Part shown: positions 24,974 through 34,111 of the stretch, piece by piece
How the letters are laid out: each line of letters begins with the position of its first letter
Numbering within the stretch: position 1 is the first letter of the stretch
Source: UBA4582 sp002389265
GTDB lineage: Bacteria; Pseudomonadota; Gammaproteobacteria; Pseudomonadales; Azotimanducaceae
DNA length: 64,000 nucleotides
Direction of reading: 5' to 3'
NCBI GenBank assembly: GCA_943788825.1
Contig: CALSRT010000009.1
Span: forward strand, 1-64,000
Made by a program: the position numbers and the translations under genes
Notes under the pieces: model-generated
Databases searched by the model: none
What the model was told of the DNA's origin: nothing
Seen by the model: the letters and a program-made list of their open reading frames with translations, nothing else

Positions 24974-25036
24974 CTAACGAGGCTCTTGTCCTGGTCAGGC
25001 CCATTCTGCTGGCGAGGCTATTACCCTAGCGAGGCT
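24974..25036. repeat. Three copies of CTNNCGAGGCT
   Basis: CTAACGAGGCT, CTGGCGAGGCT and CTAGCGAGGCT begin at 24974, 25009 and 25026 in the 255-base coaE-prfB gap. No gene or hairpin terminator is seen in the rest of the gap. Confidence 0.6.
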
Positions 25037-25192
25037 AAGACGCTTGGTTTACAATGCCCGCGGTGAAAACGCGACCAGTTTTGTGTGTGAGTTGTCAGAG
25101 ATAATCTTCAGCTGCTGTTAACTGCCCACCGCTGTCGAAAGAACCGATGCGGTATCGAGCATCGCCCTAAACGATTTTTTATCGAGAAATTT

Positions 25193-26288
25193 GTGGAAAT
25201 TAATCCTTATCTAGTGCTCATCAAAGACCTCACGGAGCGCACCGACGTTCTGAGGGGGTATCTTTGACTATGACACCCGCAAAGAGCGTCTAACTGAAGT
25301 TGAACGGGAACTGGGTGACTCGAAAATCTGGGATGACCAGGAATATGCCCAGAAGCTCGGCCAGGAACGCTCGTCCCTAGAAGCGATTGTGCATACCATT
25401 GATCAGCTGGATGGTGGTTTAACGGAAGCCGCTGATTTGCTGGAACTGGCTGCTGAGGAAGGCGACGAGGATTTGGTGGCCGAGGTCGACACCGACCTTA
25501 ATTATTTGGACGAACGACTCAAAAAGCTCGAATTTCGTCGGATGTTTTCCGGTGAGATGGATCCCAACAGTGCCTACCTGGATATTCAGTCCGGATCAGG
25601 CGGTACCGAAGCCCAGGATTGGGCTGATATGCTGTTACGCATGTATCTGCGCTGGGGCGAATCCCGCGGTTTCAAGACCGAGGTGATGGAGCTGTCAGAT
25701 GGTGACGTCGCGGGTATCAAGGGTGCCACGGTACACTTTGTCGGTGACTACGCCTACGGCTGGTTGCGGACTGAGACGGGTGTGCACCGGTTGGTGCGGA
25801 AGTCGCCATTTGATTCCAGCAATCGCCGCCATACCTCCTTTGCTTCGGTATTCGTGTCCCCAGAGCTGGATGACGATATTGATATCGCCCTGGACATGAA
25901 TGATGTGCGCGTCGACACTTACCGGGCCAGTGGCGCGGGTGGCCAGCACGTGAACAAGACTGATTCAGCGATTCGGCTGACGCACCTTCCCAGCGGTATT
26001 GTTGTGCAGTGCCAGAACCAGCGCTCGCAGCATAAAAACCGCGATCAGGCCATGAAGCAATTGAAGGCCAAGTTGTATGAGATGGAAGAGCTCAAACGGC
26101 GGGCAGAGATGGATGTGATTGAATCCACCAAATCAGATATCAGCTGGGGCAGCCAAATTCGCTCCTATGTGCTCGATTCTGGTCGTATCAAGGATTTACG
26201 GACCAATGTCGAGACTTCAAATACTCAGGCTGTACTGGATGGCGATTTAGATCAATTTATCGAAGCAAGCCTGAAGCAGGGTTTGTAA
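25193..26288 (+). CDS. prfB: Peptide chain release factor 2, with programmed +1 frameshift
   Basis: RF2 reads UGA and UAA and triggers peptide release. The gene is in two frames: GTG 25193 to CTT 25262-25264, then an in-frame TGA at 25265, after which reading continues in the +1 frame (GAC at 25266) to 26288. The total is 364 residues, one shorter than my recollection of E. coli RF2. The first part reads MEINP...TERTDVLRGYL, matching E. coli in form. The SPF anticodon tripeptide (KSPFDSS) and the catalytic GGQ (GAGGQHVNK) are present. The residue four before GGQ is Ala, as in most bacteria, not the Thr of E. coli K-12. It is followed by lysS, the standard order. Confidence 0.96.
25253..25268 (+). 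promoter_or_regulatory. RF2 autoregulatory frameshift signal
   Basis: AGGGGG TAT CTT TGA C is the classic site: an internal Shine-Dalgarno-like stretch, a slippery CTT, a poorly terminating TGA C. Low RF2 lets the ribosome slip +1 and make more RF2. Confidence 0.97.
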
Positions 26289-26349
26289 AAAAAGACAATC
26301 AGCAAAATTTATCAACTTAAGTGTGTTATTTAAGACGGCAGGCAGCACC

Positions 26350-27852
26350 ATGACGGAAGAACAGCAGCATCCAGAAGACGAGAACGAGATCATCGCCCAG
26401 CGCCGAGCCAAGCTCGCTGAGCTGCGCCTGCGGGGTAACCCGTTCCCCAACGATTTTCGCCGTACCAATCTGGCCACCGAGTTGCATGCTGCGCATGAAA
26501 CCAAAAGCAAGGAGGCGCTGGCTGCTGAGCCGAGTGAGACTCGCGTTGCGGGACGAGTAATGTTACGCCGGATCATGGGTAAGGCGAGCTTTCTGACGAT
26601 TCAGGACCGCGGCGGTCGAATTCAGGTTTATGTTCGAGAAGGTGATATTGGCGAGTTGGACTACCAGGATTTTATCAAGTGGGACATTGGCGATATCGTG
26701 GGTGTCACCGGAGTGATGATGAAAACCAACAAGGGTGAACTCACCGTTCATGCCAGCGAAGTTCGACTGCTGTCAAAATCATTGCGGCCCTTGCCTGAAA
26801 AGCATGCGGGCTTGACCGATACGGAGACGCGCTATCGTCAACGCTATCTGGATTTGATGATGAATGAAGAAACCCGAGATGTGTTCGTCAAGCGCTCGCA
26901 GATAGTGAACAGCATCCGTCATTTCTTTATTGAACGTGAGTTTATGGAAGTTGAAACGCCCATGATGCAGGCTATTCCCGGTGGTGCAACGGCGGCACCA
27001 TTTGTGACTCATTATAATGCGCTGGGTATCGATATGTACCTTCGAGTGGCGCCTGAGCTGAACCTGAAGCGGCTGGTTGTTGGTGGTTTTGAGCGCGTCT
27101 TCGAGATTAATCGAAATTTTCGCAATGAGGGTATGTCGACCAAGCATAGTCCTGAATTCACCATGCTGGAATTCTACTGGGCTTATGCAGACTTCAACGA
27201 ACTGATGGACATGACGGAAGCGTTGTTCCGCGAAGTCGCGCAGAAAGTACTGGGTACCACCAAGTTCCCTTATAAAAATGCTGAGCTCGACTTTGGTCTG
27301 CCCTTCAAGCGCATGACCATGGCAGAGGCGATTCTTGAATATAACCCCAAGATCAATGCGGAGCAGCTCAATGACCTGGCGCAGGCACAGCAGTTGGCCA
27401 AATCCCTGGCGCTGGAAGTGGATAGTGCCTGGGGCATCGGTAGGTTGATTATGGAAATTTTCGAGGCGACCGTGGAAGAGCGGATTACCCAGCCGGTGTT
27501 TATTACCCAACATCCTATCGAGGTTTCGCCGCTGGCGCGCCGTAATGATCAGCACCCCGAGATGACCGATCGCTTCGAATTGTTCTGTATGGGACAAGAG
27601 ATTGCTAACGGTTTCTCGGAGCTGAATGACGCAGAAGATCAGGCGGATCGTTTCAGGCAACAGGTCGAGGCGAAAGATGCCGGTGATGAAGAGGCGATGC
27701 ATTTTGATGAAGATTATGTCACCGCTCTGGAGTATGGATTGCCACCGACAGCAGGCGAAGGCATTGGTATTGATCGCTTGGTGATGCTGTTGACGAACTC
27801 CCCGTCAATTCGTGATGTCGTGTTGTTTCCACACATGCGACCGAAACATTAA
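26350..27852 (+). CDS. lysS: Lysyl-tRNA synthetase, class II
   Basis: Charges tRNA-Lys. The 500-residue protein has an N-terminal OB anticodon-binding domain (about 60-150, with RVMLRRIMGKASFLTIQD) and the class II core: motif 1 around FMEVETPMM, motif 2 FRNEGMSTKHSPEFTMLEFY and motif 3 GEGIGIDRLVMLL. The frame is open to 26323 but the ATG at 26350 (MTEEQQHPED) is the usual kind of start. It follows prfB by about 60 bases as in E. coli. Its stop codon lies in the first unit of a 15-base repeat. Confidence 0.96.
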   Translation: MTEEQQHPEDENEIIAQRRAKLAELRLRGNPFPNDFRRTNLATELHAAHETKSKEALAAEPSETRVAGRVMLRRIMGKASFLTIQDRGGRIQVYVREGDIGELDYQDFIKWDIGDIVGVTGVMMKTNKGELTVHASEVRLLSKSLRPLPEKHAGLTDTETRYRQRYLDLMMNEETRDVFVKRSQIVNSIRHFFIEREFMEVETPMMQAIPGGATAAPFVTHYNALGIDMYLRVAPELNLKRLVVGGFERVFEINRNFRNEGMSTKHSPEFTMLEFYWAYADFNELMDMTEALFREVAQKVLGTTKFPYKNAELDFGLPFKRMTMAEAILEYNPKINAEQLNDLAQAQQLAKSLALEVDSAWGIGRLIMEIFEATVEERITQPVFITQHPIEVSPLARRNDQHPEMTDRFELFCMGQEIANGFSELNDAEDQADRFRQQVEAKDAGDEEAMHFDEDYVTALEYGLPPTAGEGIGIDRLVMLLTNSPSIRDVVLFPHMRPKH

Positions 27853-27902
27853 TCACCGAATCGTTTATCGCCGAGACATTCATCGTCGAGACATTCACTA
27901 AA
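27843..27902. repeat. Four imperfect 15-bp tandem units starting inside the lysS end
   Basis: Units begin at 27843, 27858, 27873 and 27888, each resembling GAGACATTCATCGTC. The first contains the last lysS codons and its TAA. Fifteen bases is five codons, so added units keep frame. Confidence 0.75.
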
Positions 27903-27904
27903 GG

Positions 27905-27939
27905 GTCACTGAGTAGCCCGATCATGGGCGACCAGTGAC
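27905..27939 (+). promoter_or_regulatory. Hairpin in the nhaC leader
   Basis: GTCACTG (27905) pairs with CAGTGAC (27933), and inside it GCCC pairs with GGGC around GATCAT. It ends 11 bases before the nhaC ATG and has no T tract, so it is either a weak lysS terminator or a leader structure that could cover the ribosome site. Confidence 0.45.
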
Positions 27940-27950
27940 AGGTATAGACC

Positions 27951-29345
27951 ATGATGAGAACCCCTTCGCTGCTACATGCCTTGATATGCTTTTGTGTTGT
28001 TGTTGGCATGATCTCCAGTGGTCTGTTCCTCTTCAATATTAGTTTGCATAGTATTATTTTTATGGCGTTAATCTGGGTTGGGATCAACGCTCGATTATTG
28101 GGCTATGACTATGCCGCCATTCAGTCGATGATGAGCGAGGCCATTACTCGTGCCCTGCCGGCAATCTATATATTCCTGCTGATTGGCATGGTGATCGCCA
28201 GTTTCATGCAAAGTGGCACGATAGCGACCTTGATCTATTACGGCTTAAGTCTGATTGAGCCGTCCTTGTTTCTGTTCACCGGGCTGCTGCTGTGTTGTCT
28301 GATGTCCATTGCTACCGGTACTTCATGGGGCACTGTGGGCACGTTGGGCGTGGTCTTTATGGGGATCGGTGCGGCCTTAGGCGTGCCCCTGGCCCTGGTT
28401 GCTGGCATGGTGGTTTCTGGCGCAACCTTTGGCGACAAGATGTCGCCGGTTTCTGATACCACCAATCTGGCCGCCATGAGTGCGCATGCCGACTTATATG
28501 ACCATATTAAAACGATGCTCTACACCACGGTGCCGACACTACTGTTGACCCTGTTGATTATGCTCTGGTTTGGTTTTCGGCAGACCGCAGAGGCACTGCC
28601 CGATGTGGAGATCGCCCTGATCCAAACAGCCCTGAGCGCAAGCTATGGGCTTAACCCGCTTATCACCCTGCTACCACTGCTTGTCATGATCCTTTTGAGT
28701 GTGCGCCGAGTTTCACCTCAGGTCAGTATGACAATGAGTATCCTGGTCGCGGTACTGATCGGCGTGTTCTATCAGGGCGCGAGTATCCCTGCTGTGATGA
28801 ATGCGCTATGGAGTAATTCCGCCGGTACCACCGGCATTGAGAATATCGACAACCTGCTGGGCCGCGGAGGTATCAGTAGTATGAGCTGGACCCTGTTGTT
28901 ATCGATCATGGCCCTTGCCCTGGGCGGCATCTTGTTTAAAACCCAGATTCTTGAAGTGCTGCTGGCGGGTCTGATCAGTCGGGTGAAACGCACAGCGTCG
29001 CTGATCGCACTGACCCTCGTTTCCGGCTTTGTGGGCAATGTTGCGATGGGTGAAGCGTATATCAGCATTATTCTTAATTGCCAGTTGTTCTCGGATGCCT
29101 TCAAGGCCCGTGGCCTGGCGCCCAGTATTTTGTCTCGAAGCGTCGAAGAAGGCTCAACGGTCACCACTGGCTTGATTCCCTGGACCACAGCCGGCGCTTT
29201 CTATGCCGTCACGCTGGGTGTTCCGGTGCTAGACTATCTGCCCTATGCCTTTTTTAACTTGCTGACCCCGCTGGTGTCAGTTTCCATGGCGGTCATGGGG
29301 TTTGGGTTGTTGCAACACCGGACCAGTCGTCAGCCAGCGATTTAA
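27951..29345 (+). CDS. nhaC: Na+/H+ antiporter, NhaC family
   Basis: A 464-residue inner-membrane antiporter expelling Na+ in exchange for H+. Hydrophobic segments span the whole length, about 11-12 helices. The NhaC motifs are clear: SIATGTSWGTVGTLG near 125-135, GATFGDKMSPVSDTTNLAA near 160-180 and GNVAMGEAYISIIL near 360. Members of this family fit a marine or saline life style. Two ATGs (27951, 27954) are possible; no strong ribosome site is seen, and the leader hairpin just before it may matter. Transcribed after lysS but probably separately. Confidence 0.92.
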   Translation: MMRTPSLLHALICFCVVVGMISSGLFLFNISLHSIIFMALIWVGINARLLGYDYAAIQSMMSEAITRALPAIYIFLLIGMVIASFMQSGTIATLIYYGLSLIEPSLFLFTGLLLCCLMSIATGTSWGTVGTLGVVFMGIGAALGVPLALVAGMVVSGATFGDKMSPVSDTTNLAAMSAHADLYDHIKTMLYTTVPTLLLTLLIMLWFGFRQTAEALPDVEIALIQTALSASYGLNPLITLLPLLVMILLSVRRVSPQVSMTMSILVAVLIGVFYQGASIPAVMNALWSNSAGTTGIENIDNLLGRGGISSMSWTLLLSIMALALGGILFKTQILEVLLAGLISRVKRTASLIALTLVSGFVGNVAMGEAYISIILNCQLFSDAFKARGLAPSILSRSVEEGSTVTTGLIPWTTAGAFYAVTLGVPVLDYLPYAFFNLLTPLVSVSMAVMGFGLLQHRTSRQPAI

Positions 29346-29449
29346 CGTCTGATATTGATGGTCTAGTATCTAAGGTTTTCAATGGCGAGCTGGCTGCTGA
29401 TGGTTTGATAGTAGGCTAGTCATCCAACTCTGTAGGGTGTTTGAGTGAA

Positions 29450-29822
29450 ATGCAAATCGACTACGTTAATATTTTTGTTAGTGATCTGAATCAGGCCGTT
29501 GATTTTTACCAAGAGAAGCTCGGGCTTGCCCTGCAGTTTTCTGAGCCGCAATTTGGTGATGCATCGTTTGATGTTGGCTCCGTTCGCTTAGGTATCGCGG
29601 TTGCCGATGATACCCAGCAGGCGTTGGTCGGTCGGCACACAGGGATCGGCTTCACCGTCAAAAATTTACAGCAAGTCTATGAGCGGTTGGCGACATTGGG
29701 TGTGACATTGTTCGATGCTGCCGACGAAGCAGTCTTGGGGCGGTTTTATGGCGATGTTCAATGATCCGGACGGTAATCATTTCTATCTGGATCAGGTGGA
29801 GGTCATGCACCCACTGGAGTAG
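29450..29822 (+). pseudogene. VOC (glyoxalase/bleomycin-resistance) protein, frameshifted
   Basis: The first frame gives a VOC half up to about residue 93 (YVNIFVSDLNQAVDFYQEKL) and then ends early at FYGDVQ. The +1 frame immediately continues as WGGFMAMFNDPDGNHFYLDQ to a TAG at 29820, which is exactly the expected C-terminus. The change of frame lies near 29725-29740 (GAAGCAGTCTTGG), where one base too many or two too few would explain it. The true gene would be about 124 residues, a normal VOC length. Without reads I cannot say whether this is decay or a sequencing error. VOC enzymes bind a metal and act on varied small molecules. Confidence 0.8.
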
Positions 29823-29890
29823 GTTTGAGTTTTGCGTGTTGACGTTACGCACTCACGCTAAGCACTCACCTCTGGGACAGATACTGATCC

Positions 29891-30559
29891 GTGAACAATC
29901 ATACTAATCCGTTGATGATCGCACTGTTAATAATCTCGCTAGTCGGGCTGTTGCTCGTCATCCAATTCGGTATCATCACGGTTACGTTTGAGAAGCTCGG
30001 AGTCTCGCCCGCTGGCGCGACGCGTTTGCTGCTAGGGTCGATTATCGGCAGTTTGATTAATCTGCCACTCTTCAGTCTGAAGACGGATATACCCCGTCAA
30101 GAAACTGACTCCTGGTATTATCTTTTTCTCGGCCTCAGACCTCGGCAGGATTTCTCTCGAACTATCATCGCGGTCAATGTGGGTGGGGGTGTTATTCCTG
30201 TGGCCTTTAGTCTGTATTTACTCTTCACGCTGGATTTGCGCGTTGCTGATGTGGTGTTCGTTGGCAGTTTCGTGGCGCTCGTCAGCTACCTGTTTAGCCG
30301 CCCGGTTAAGGGCATGGGTGTGATGATGCCGATACTTGTGGCGCCCCTGACGGCGGCACTCGCCGCTATGCTGATCAACCAGTCCCAGAGTGCTCCCGTG
30401 GCTTATATTGGTGGCACCCTGGGTGTACTGGTCGGTGCTGATCTGCTGAGAATCATGGATGTGCGGCGACTACGTGCGCCGATCGCATCGATCGGCGGTG
30501 CTGGCACGTTTGATGGGGTGTTTCTGACCGGCATCATTGCTGTCTTGTTGACTGGCTAG
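29891..30559 (+). CDS. DUF1614 membrane protein
   Basis: A 222-residue protein with about seven hydrophobic segments, of the DUF1614 family. Family-like parts are GITVTFEKLGVSPAGATRLLLGS-like residues at 27-45, INVGGGVIPV-like FSRTIIAVNVGGG near 90-98, and a C-terminal IGGAGTFDGVFLTGIIAVLL. No function is known for the family. It begins with GTG and lies 68 bases after the VOC remnant. The location in the inner membrane is evident; nothing more can be said. Confidence 0.85.
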   Translation: MNNHTNPLMIALLIISLVGLLLVIQFGIITVTFEKLGVSPAGATRLLLGSIIGSLINLPLFSLKTDIPRQETDSWYYLFLGLRPRQDFSRTIIAVNVGGGVIPVAFSLYLLFTLDLRVADVVFVGSFVALVSYLFSRPVKGMGVMMPILVAPLTAALAAMLINQSQSAPVAYIGGTLGVLVGADLLRIMDVRRLRAPIASIGGAGTFDGVFLTGIIAVLLTG

Positions 30560-30792
30560 TGCGAGTGCTCTGTCGATATCGTGGCGGAAACATAGCTCGA
30601 AACGCATCTTGCGCCTGTGGCCTAAACTCCGTCGGGCTGATGCGCTGAGAGCGCTGCTCAAACGCTAGTCCTGACAAGTATCTTGATTGCGAAGTTGGTG
30701 GCCGAGGCCGAGCAGCTCTAAGCAGAAGAAAGCCTGGCGTTGACTAATCAATCTGACTAAGAGCGGCTTGAATAGCATGCCAACGTTTCGGC

Positions 30793-31275
30793 TTAGTAAA
30801 TCCCAACTATTTCGTGGTGTTGCTGTTGGCCATTAACACTCAATGTGATCTCCGCATTTAACAGACAACCTAACAGTGCCTTGCCTAATGGTGCCGATGG
30901 CGTAATCAATACAATTTCTTGACCGCCGACCTGGAGCTTCAAGCCCCCTGCCCGTGGCCCTAAAAACAGCCAACGTTGATTTTTTTGGTCGTCGATTAGA
31001 CAGACCAGCGCACCGATGTGAATGGGTTGGTCGGCGGGCCAAGGGTCGTGGTTCAAAGCCTGAAAGGCGTCAATATCGACCTCGCATTCAATGACTCGCA
31101 AAGACTGGCCATGGGCAAGATAGGCCGCCTCAAGCCCGAGGGTATCATATCTGTTCTCGGCCACGTTCTCGGCGTGGGTCGCAGTTTCATGGGCCTGATG
31201 GGCGGCATTTCTGGCTTGCTGCGCAGCCAGCGCCAAGGCTTTTAAAATTTCTTCCAAGACGAGTAATTTATCCAT
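30793..31275 (-). CDS. GreA/GreB-like elongation-factor family protein
   Basis: A 160-residue protein. The N-terminal 50 residues form an alanine-rich helix (LALAAQQARNAAHQAHETATHAENVA) that looks like half of a coiled coil. The C-terminus, from about 95, matches the FKBP-like domain of GreA: LITPSAPLGKALLGCLLNAEITL followed by HEIVGIY. GreA/B rescue backtracked RNA polymerase with acidic residues at the coiled-coil tip; here the tip (about 40-50: ENRYDTLGLEA) keeps D and E. It may bind the polymerase secondary channel, but cleavage activity is unproven. The gap of 233 bases to its left is without a gene. Confidence 0.7.
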   Translation of the reverse strand: MDKLLVLEEILKALALAAQQARNAAHQAHETATHAENVAENRYDTLGLEAAYLAHGQSLRVIECEVDIDAFQALNHDPWPADQPIHIGALVCLIDDQKNQRWLFLGPRAGGLKLQVGGQEIVLITPSAPLGKALLGCLLNAEITLSVNGQQQHHEIVGIY

Positions 31276-31352
31276 TGATGATAGTAGTCCTGGGTAGTCT
31301 TGAGCATCGGTTGGGGTTGTTGTTGGGCCCTGGGCCGCTGGGGTTGAAATAG

Positions 31353-31358
31353 TATAAT
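31353..31358 (+). promoter_or_regulatory. Possible -10 box before the acyl-CoA synthetase
   Basis: TATAAT lies 172 bases before the synthetase start, in the 255-base divergent gap. No good -35 is seen, so weak. Confidence 0.25.
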
Positions 31359-31530
31359 GGCTGGGCTTTATGGGCTACCATAGTTTGGGCTGCCGGCCCA
31401 TAGCCTCGATCGCTGAGTTCACGTCCATGGCGCTGGGAGCTGGTTTTAACGGACTGGCGGCGTTGCAATCCCGGTCTTCGGCGCCGCTTCTGGAGGCATT
31501 TCCCGACTGTGATAAAAGAAGGAAGAGTTG

Positions 31531-33384
31531 ATGCAAAGTTTCGAAAACGCCCCCTATATTGAGCAGGGCAATGCCCAAGCCGCCGTGGACGTGGAAGCCC
31601 GAGCCAATGGCGAATTGATTTTGCGCAGTCCTTACCCCTGCGAATTGGCGCCCATCAGTACGGTGCACCTGCTACTTGAACGGGCGAGTCAATTTCCTGA
31701 CCGGACGCTGATCGCCGAGAAGCAAGGGGATGGTTGGCGTCATCTCACTTATCAGCAGGCAGTCACAGGGTGCCGCCACGTGGCCCAGTGGCTGCTCAAT
31801 GAGGGCGCATCGGTCGAGCGCCCGCTGGCAATTTTGTCGAACAGTTCCATTAACCACTTTTTGATGGCCTGGGGCGCGATATTTGCTAGGGTACCGTATG
31901 TGCCTGTGAGTGTGTCGTATTCCACTGTTCCCGGCGCCTATCCTAAACTCGACGCCGTGCTGCAGCGCGTGCAACCGGCTTTCGTCTATGCCGAAGATTT
32001 CACCGAGCAGCAACAGGCGCTGCAACATATTGACTTTGATGTAGCGACGACTCAACTAATATCCGGTGGCGACTCTCGGCCCGCTGGGGCCCCGACTTGG
32101 TCCATTAGGAACTGGGAAGACTTGATGAATACCCCAGTAACCGATGCAGTAGATCGCAGTATTGCCAAGATCAATCACGACACCATCACTCGCTATATGT
32201 TCACCTCTGGTTCCACCGGTATGCCCAAGGGCGTCATACACACCCATGGCATGGCTTGTGAGATGCTGGCTTCCGGGGCGGGTATTCTTGAAGGTGTGGG
32301 TTTGGAAAGTCCGCGGGTACTCGACTGGATGCCGTGGAGTCATGTTGGCGCAGGTGTCATGCGCATCTCCAGTATGATCAATGCCGGTGGCGCGATCTAT
32401 CTCGACACGGGCAAGCCGGTGCCGGCAGAGTTCGATAAAACCATCGAAAATATCAAGTCGGTAAAGCCTACATCTTTTGCGGGCGCGCCCTTGGGTTGGT
32501 CGATGTTGGTGGATGCTCTGGAGGCCGATGTGGCATTCGCGACCTTGTTCTACGAAAATATTCGTACCATGCAGGCGGGTTCAGCGGCCATGCCAGCGTC
32601 CCTGGCAGATAGAATTCAGGCCTTAAATGTCAAATACACAGGCTTTCGCTTCCCCTTTGCAACCTCGCTGGCATCTACTGAAGTACAGTGTGGTCTGAGC
32701 CGCTACTGGGTCTGTGAACGTACTGATGTGACGGGCTTACCGGTGCCAGGCGCTGAAATCAAACTGGTTCCCTTTGGTGATAAGTATGAGCTGCGGGTGC
32801 GGTCCAAAGGCACAACCCCTGGGTACCTGGATGATGCGCAGAAGACCCTGGAGAGCTTTGATGAAGAGGGCTTCTTCAAGATGGGTGACGCGGTGCGCTT
32901 TGCTGATTCGACTGATCCTGCGCAGGGTTTGTGTTTTGCCGGCCGAGTAGCCGAGGAGTTCAAGCTGATCACGGGGACTTGGGTAGCCGCAGGGACCTTA
33001 AGATCGGAAGCGGTAGCCAGTGCCTCGCCTTATATCAGGGACGCCGTGGTGTGTGGTCTCAATCAGAATTATGTGGGGTTGCTGTTGTGGCCGAACCTGG
33101 CCGCCTGCCAGGGTCTTGCGGGTACTGACGACCCCGCGAAGATCGTGACCTCGTTGGCAGTTATCGACGCCATACGAGAGGGCTTGGCCGCTCACAATGC
33201 CAGCAACCCTAGCTCTTCTAAACGCTTTAAACGCTTTTTGTTATTGCAGGCGCCGCCGGATCCTGGCGCCTATGAAATCACCGATAAGGGTTATATCAAC
33301 CAAGGCGCCGTGCAAGCGCATCGTAGTGCAGAAGTCGACAGCTTGTTCGCCGATGTCATCGGCAGTCATGTGATAGCGCTATAG
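31531..33384 (+). CDS. Feruloyl-CoA-synthase-like acyl-CoA ligase
   Basis: An adenylate-forming enzyme of 617 residues. The AMP-binding P-loop YMFTSGSTGMPKG is near 212-224, followed by the motif DWMPWSHVG near 265, and a C-terminal region with FKLITGTWVAAGTLR near 480. The long N-terminal section and the motif order are closest to feruloyl-CoA synthetases, which activate aromatic or bulky acids with CoA. The ATG at 31531 has AGGA upstream; a TTG three bases earlier is in frame. The gene stands alone, with no feruloyl-CoA hydratase-lyase or vanillin dehydrogenase beside it, so ferulate is not assured as substrate. Confidence 0.8.
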   Translation: MQSFENAPYIEQGNAQAAVDVEARANGELILRSPYPCELAPISTVHLLLERASQFPDRTLIAEKQGDGWRHLTYQQAVTGCRHVAQWLLNEGASVERPLAILSNSSINHFLMAWGAIFARVPYVPVSVSYSTVPGAYPKLDAVLQRVQPAFVYAEDFTEQQQALQHIDFDVATTQLISGGDSRPAGAPTWSIRNWEDLMNTPVTDAVDRSIAKINHDTITRYMFTSGSTGMPKGVIHTHGMACEMLASGAGILEGVGLESPRVLDWMPWSHVGAGVMRISSMINAGGAIYLDTGKPVPAEFDKTIENIKSVKPTSFAGAPLGWSMLVDALEADVAFATLFYENIRTMQAGSAAMPASLADRIQALNVKYTGFRFPFATSLASTEVQCGLSRYWVCERTDVTGLPVPGAEIKLVPFGDKYELRVRSKGTTPGYLDDAQKTLESFDEEGFFKMGDAVRFADSTDPAQGLCFAGRVAEEFKLITGTWVAAGTLRSEAVASASPYIRDAVVCGLNQNYVGLLLWPNLAACQGLAGTDDPAKIVTSLAVIDAIREGLAAHNASNPSSSKRFKRFLLLQAPPDPGAYEITDKGYINQGAVQAHRSAEVDSLFADVIGSHVIAL

Positions 33385-33391
33385 CTAGCGA

Positions 33392-33421
33392 ACTTTAGCT
33401 GCAGGGACTTTAGCTGCAGGG
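33392..33421. repeat. Perfect 15-bp tandem duplication
   Basis: ACTTTAGCTGCAGGG occurs twice head to tail, beginning eight bases after the ligase stop. The 172-base gap has nothing else recognised. Confidence 0.85.
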
Positions 33422-33556
33422 CACTAATGAGGGTCGAGCACTGAGACTGCTTGAGAAGGCAGAAAAAAATTGTCTAATCACCAATTCTTTATTGGCGCCG
33501 GCAAGCTTACAGGCTTCAATTATTATTAACCACGACGCTGCATCAGGCCAAACTAG

Positions 33557-34099
33557 TTGAAAAGAGTGAATGTCATCGGTAGTAGTGGCAGTGGCAAGTC
33601 GACCTTTAGTCGAGAGCTGGCAGCGGCCTTAAGTGTCAGGCATATTGAGATGGATGCCATCCATTGGCTACCGGGTTGGCGTCAACTCAATGATGAGTTG
33701 TTCGCGGAGCAGCTGAATCAAGTACTCGCTGCGGATTCCTGGGTATTGGATGGTAACTACTCTCGGTTTAATGACATAAAGTGGGCGGCGGCGGATACCA
33801 TCATTTGGCTAGACTATAGTTTTTCTCGAACCTTTGTACAGATATTAGCGCGGTCTCTACATCGGTCACTGACGGGTGTTGAAATCTGGCCTGGAACTGG
33901 CAACACTGAGACGCTCTATCGTAATCTTTGCTCTAAAGATTCGGTGATTCTCTGGATGTTGACGAGTTACTACCGCAATCGAAAAAAATATCAGGCATTA
34001 CTCGAATCTGATTCATACTCGCATATTAATATCGTTAGAGTTGCTAGCCCATTTCAGGCTAAAAAATTAATTCAGCGCATCAGCTTGAAAAATCGTTAA
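33557..34099 (+). CDS. P-loop kinase of the FlaR/adenylate-kinase-like group
   Basis: A 180-residue P-loop NTPase. The Walker A is GSSGSGKST at 8-16, and a DAIHW motif follows at 33-37. WVLDGNYSR near 60 and WLDYSFSRTF near 83 are typical of the small proteins annotated as DNA topology modulation protein FlaR or AAA family ATPase. They look like small-molecule kinases, but no substrate is known. Start is TTG 33557 (MKRVNVIG); no clear ribosome site precedes it. It looks more A+T-rich than its neighbours and runs into the methyltransferase gene 12 bases on, so the two are likely cotranscribed and possibly acquired. Confidence 0.75.
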   Translation: MKRVNVIGSSGSGKSTFSRELAAALSVRHIEMDAIHWLPGWRQLNDELFAEQLNQVLAADSWVLDGNYSRFNDIKWAAADTIIWLDYSFSRTFVQILARSLHRSLTGVEIWPGTGNTETLYRNLCSKDSVILWMLTSYYRNRKKYQALLESDSYSHINIVRVASPFQAKKLIQRISLKNR

Positions 34100-34111
34100 G
34101 GAAGAGCCGTA

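Noticed and set aside
26779..27702. 307-codon frame antisense to lysS
   Set aside because: It lies wholly within lysS on the other strand, is His- and Leu-rich in shadow style and has no ribosome site.
33557..34099. Calling the P-loop gene a shikimate or adenylate kinase
   Set aside because: It lacks the lid and substrate motifs of those enzymes and better fits FlaR-like proteins of unknown substrate.
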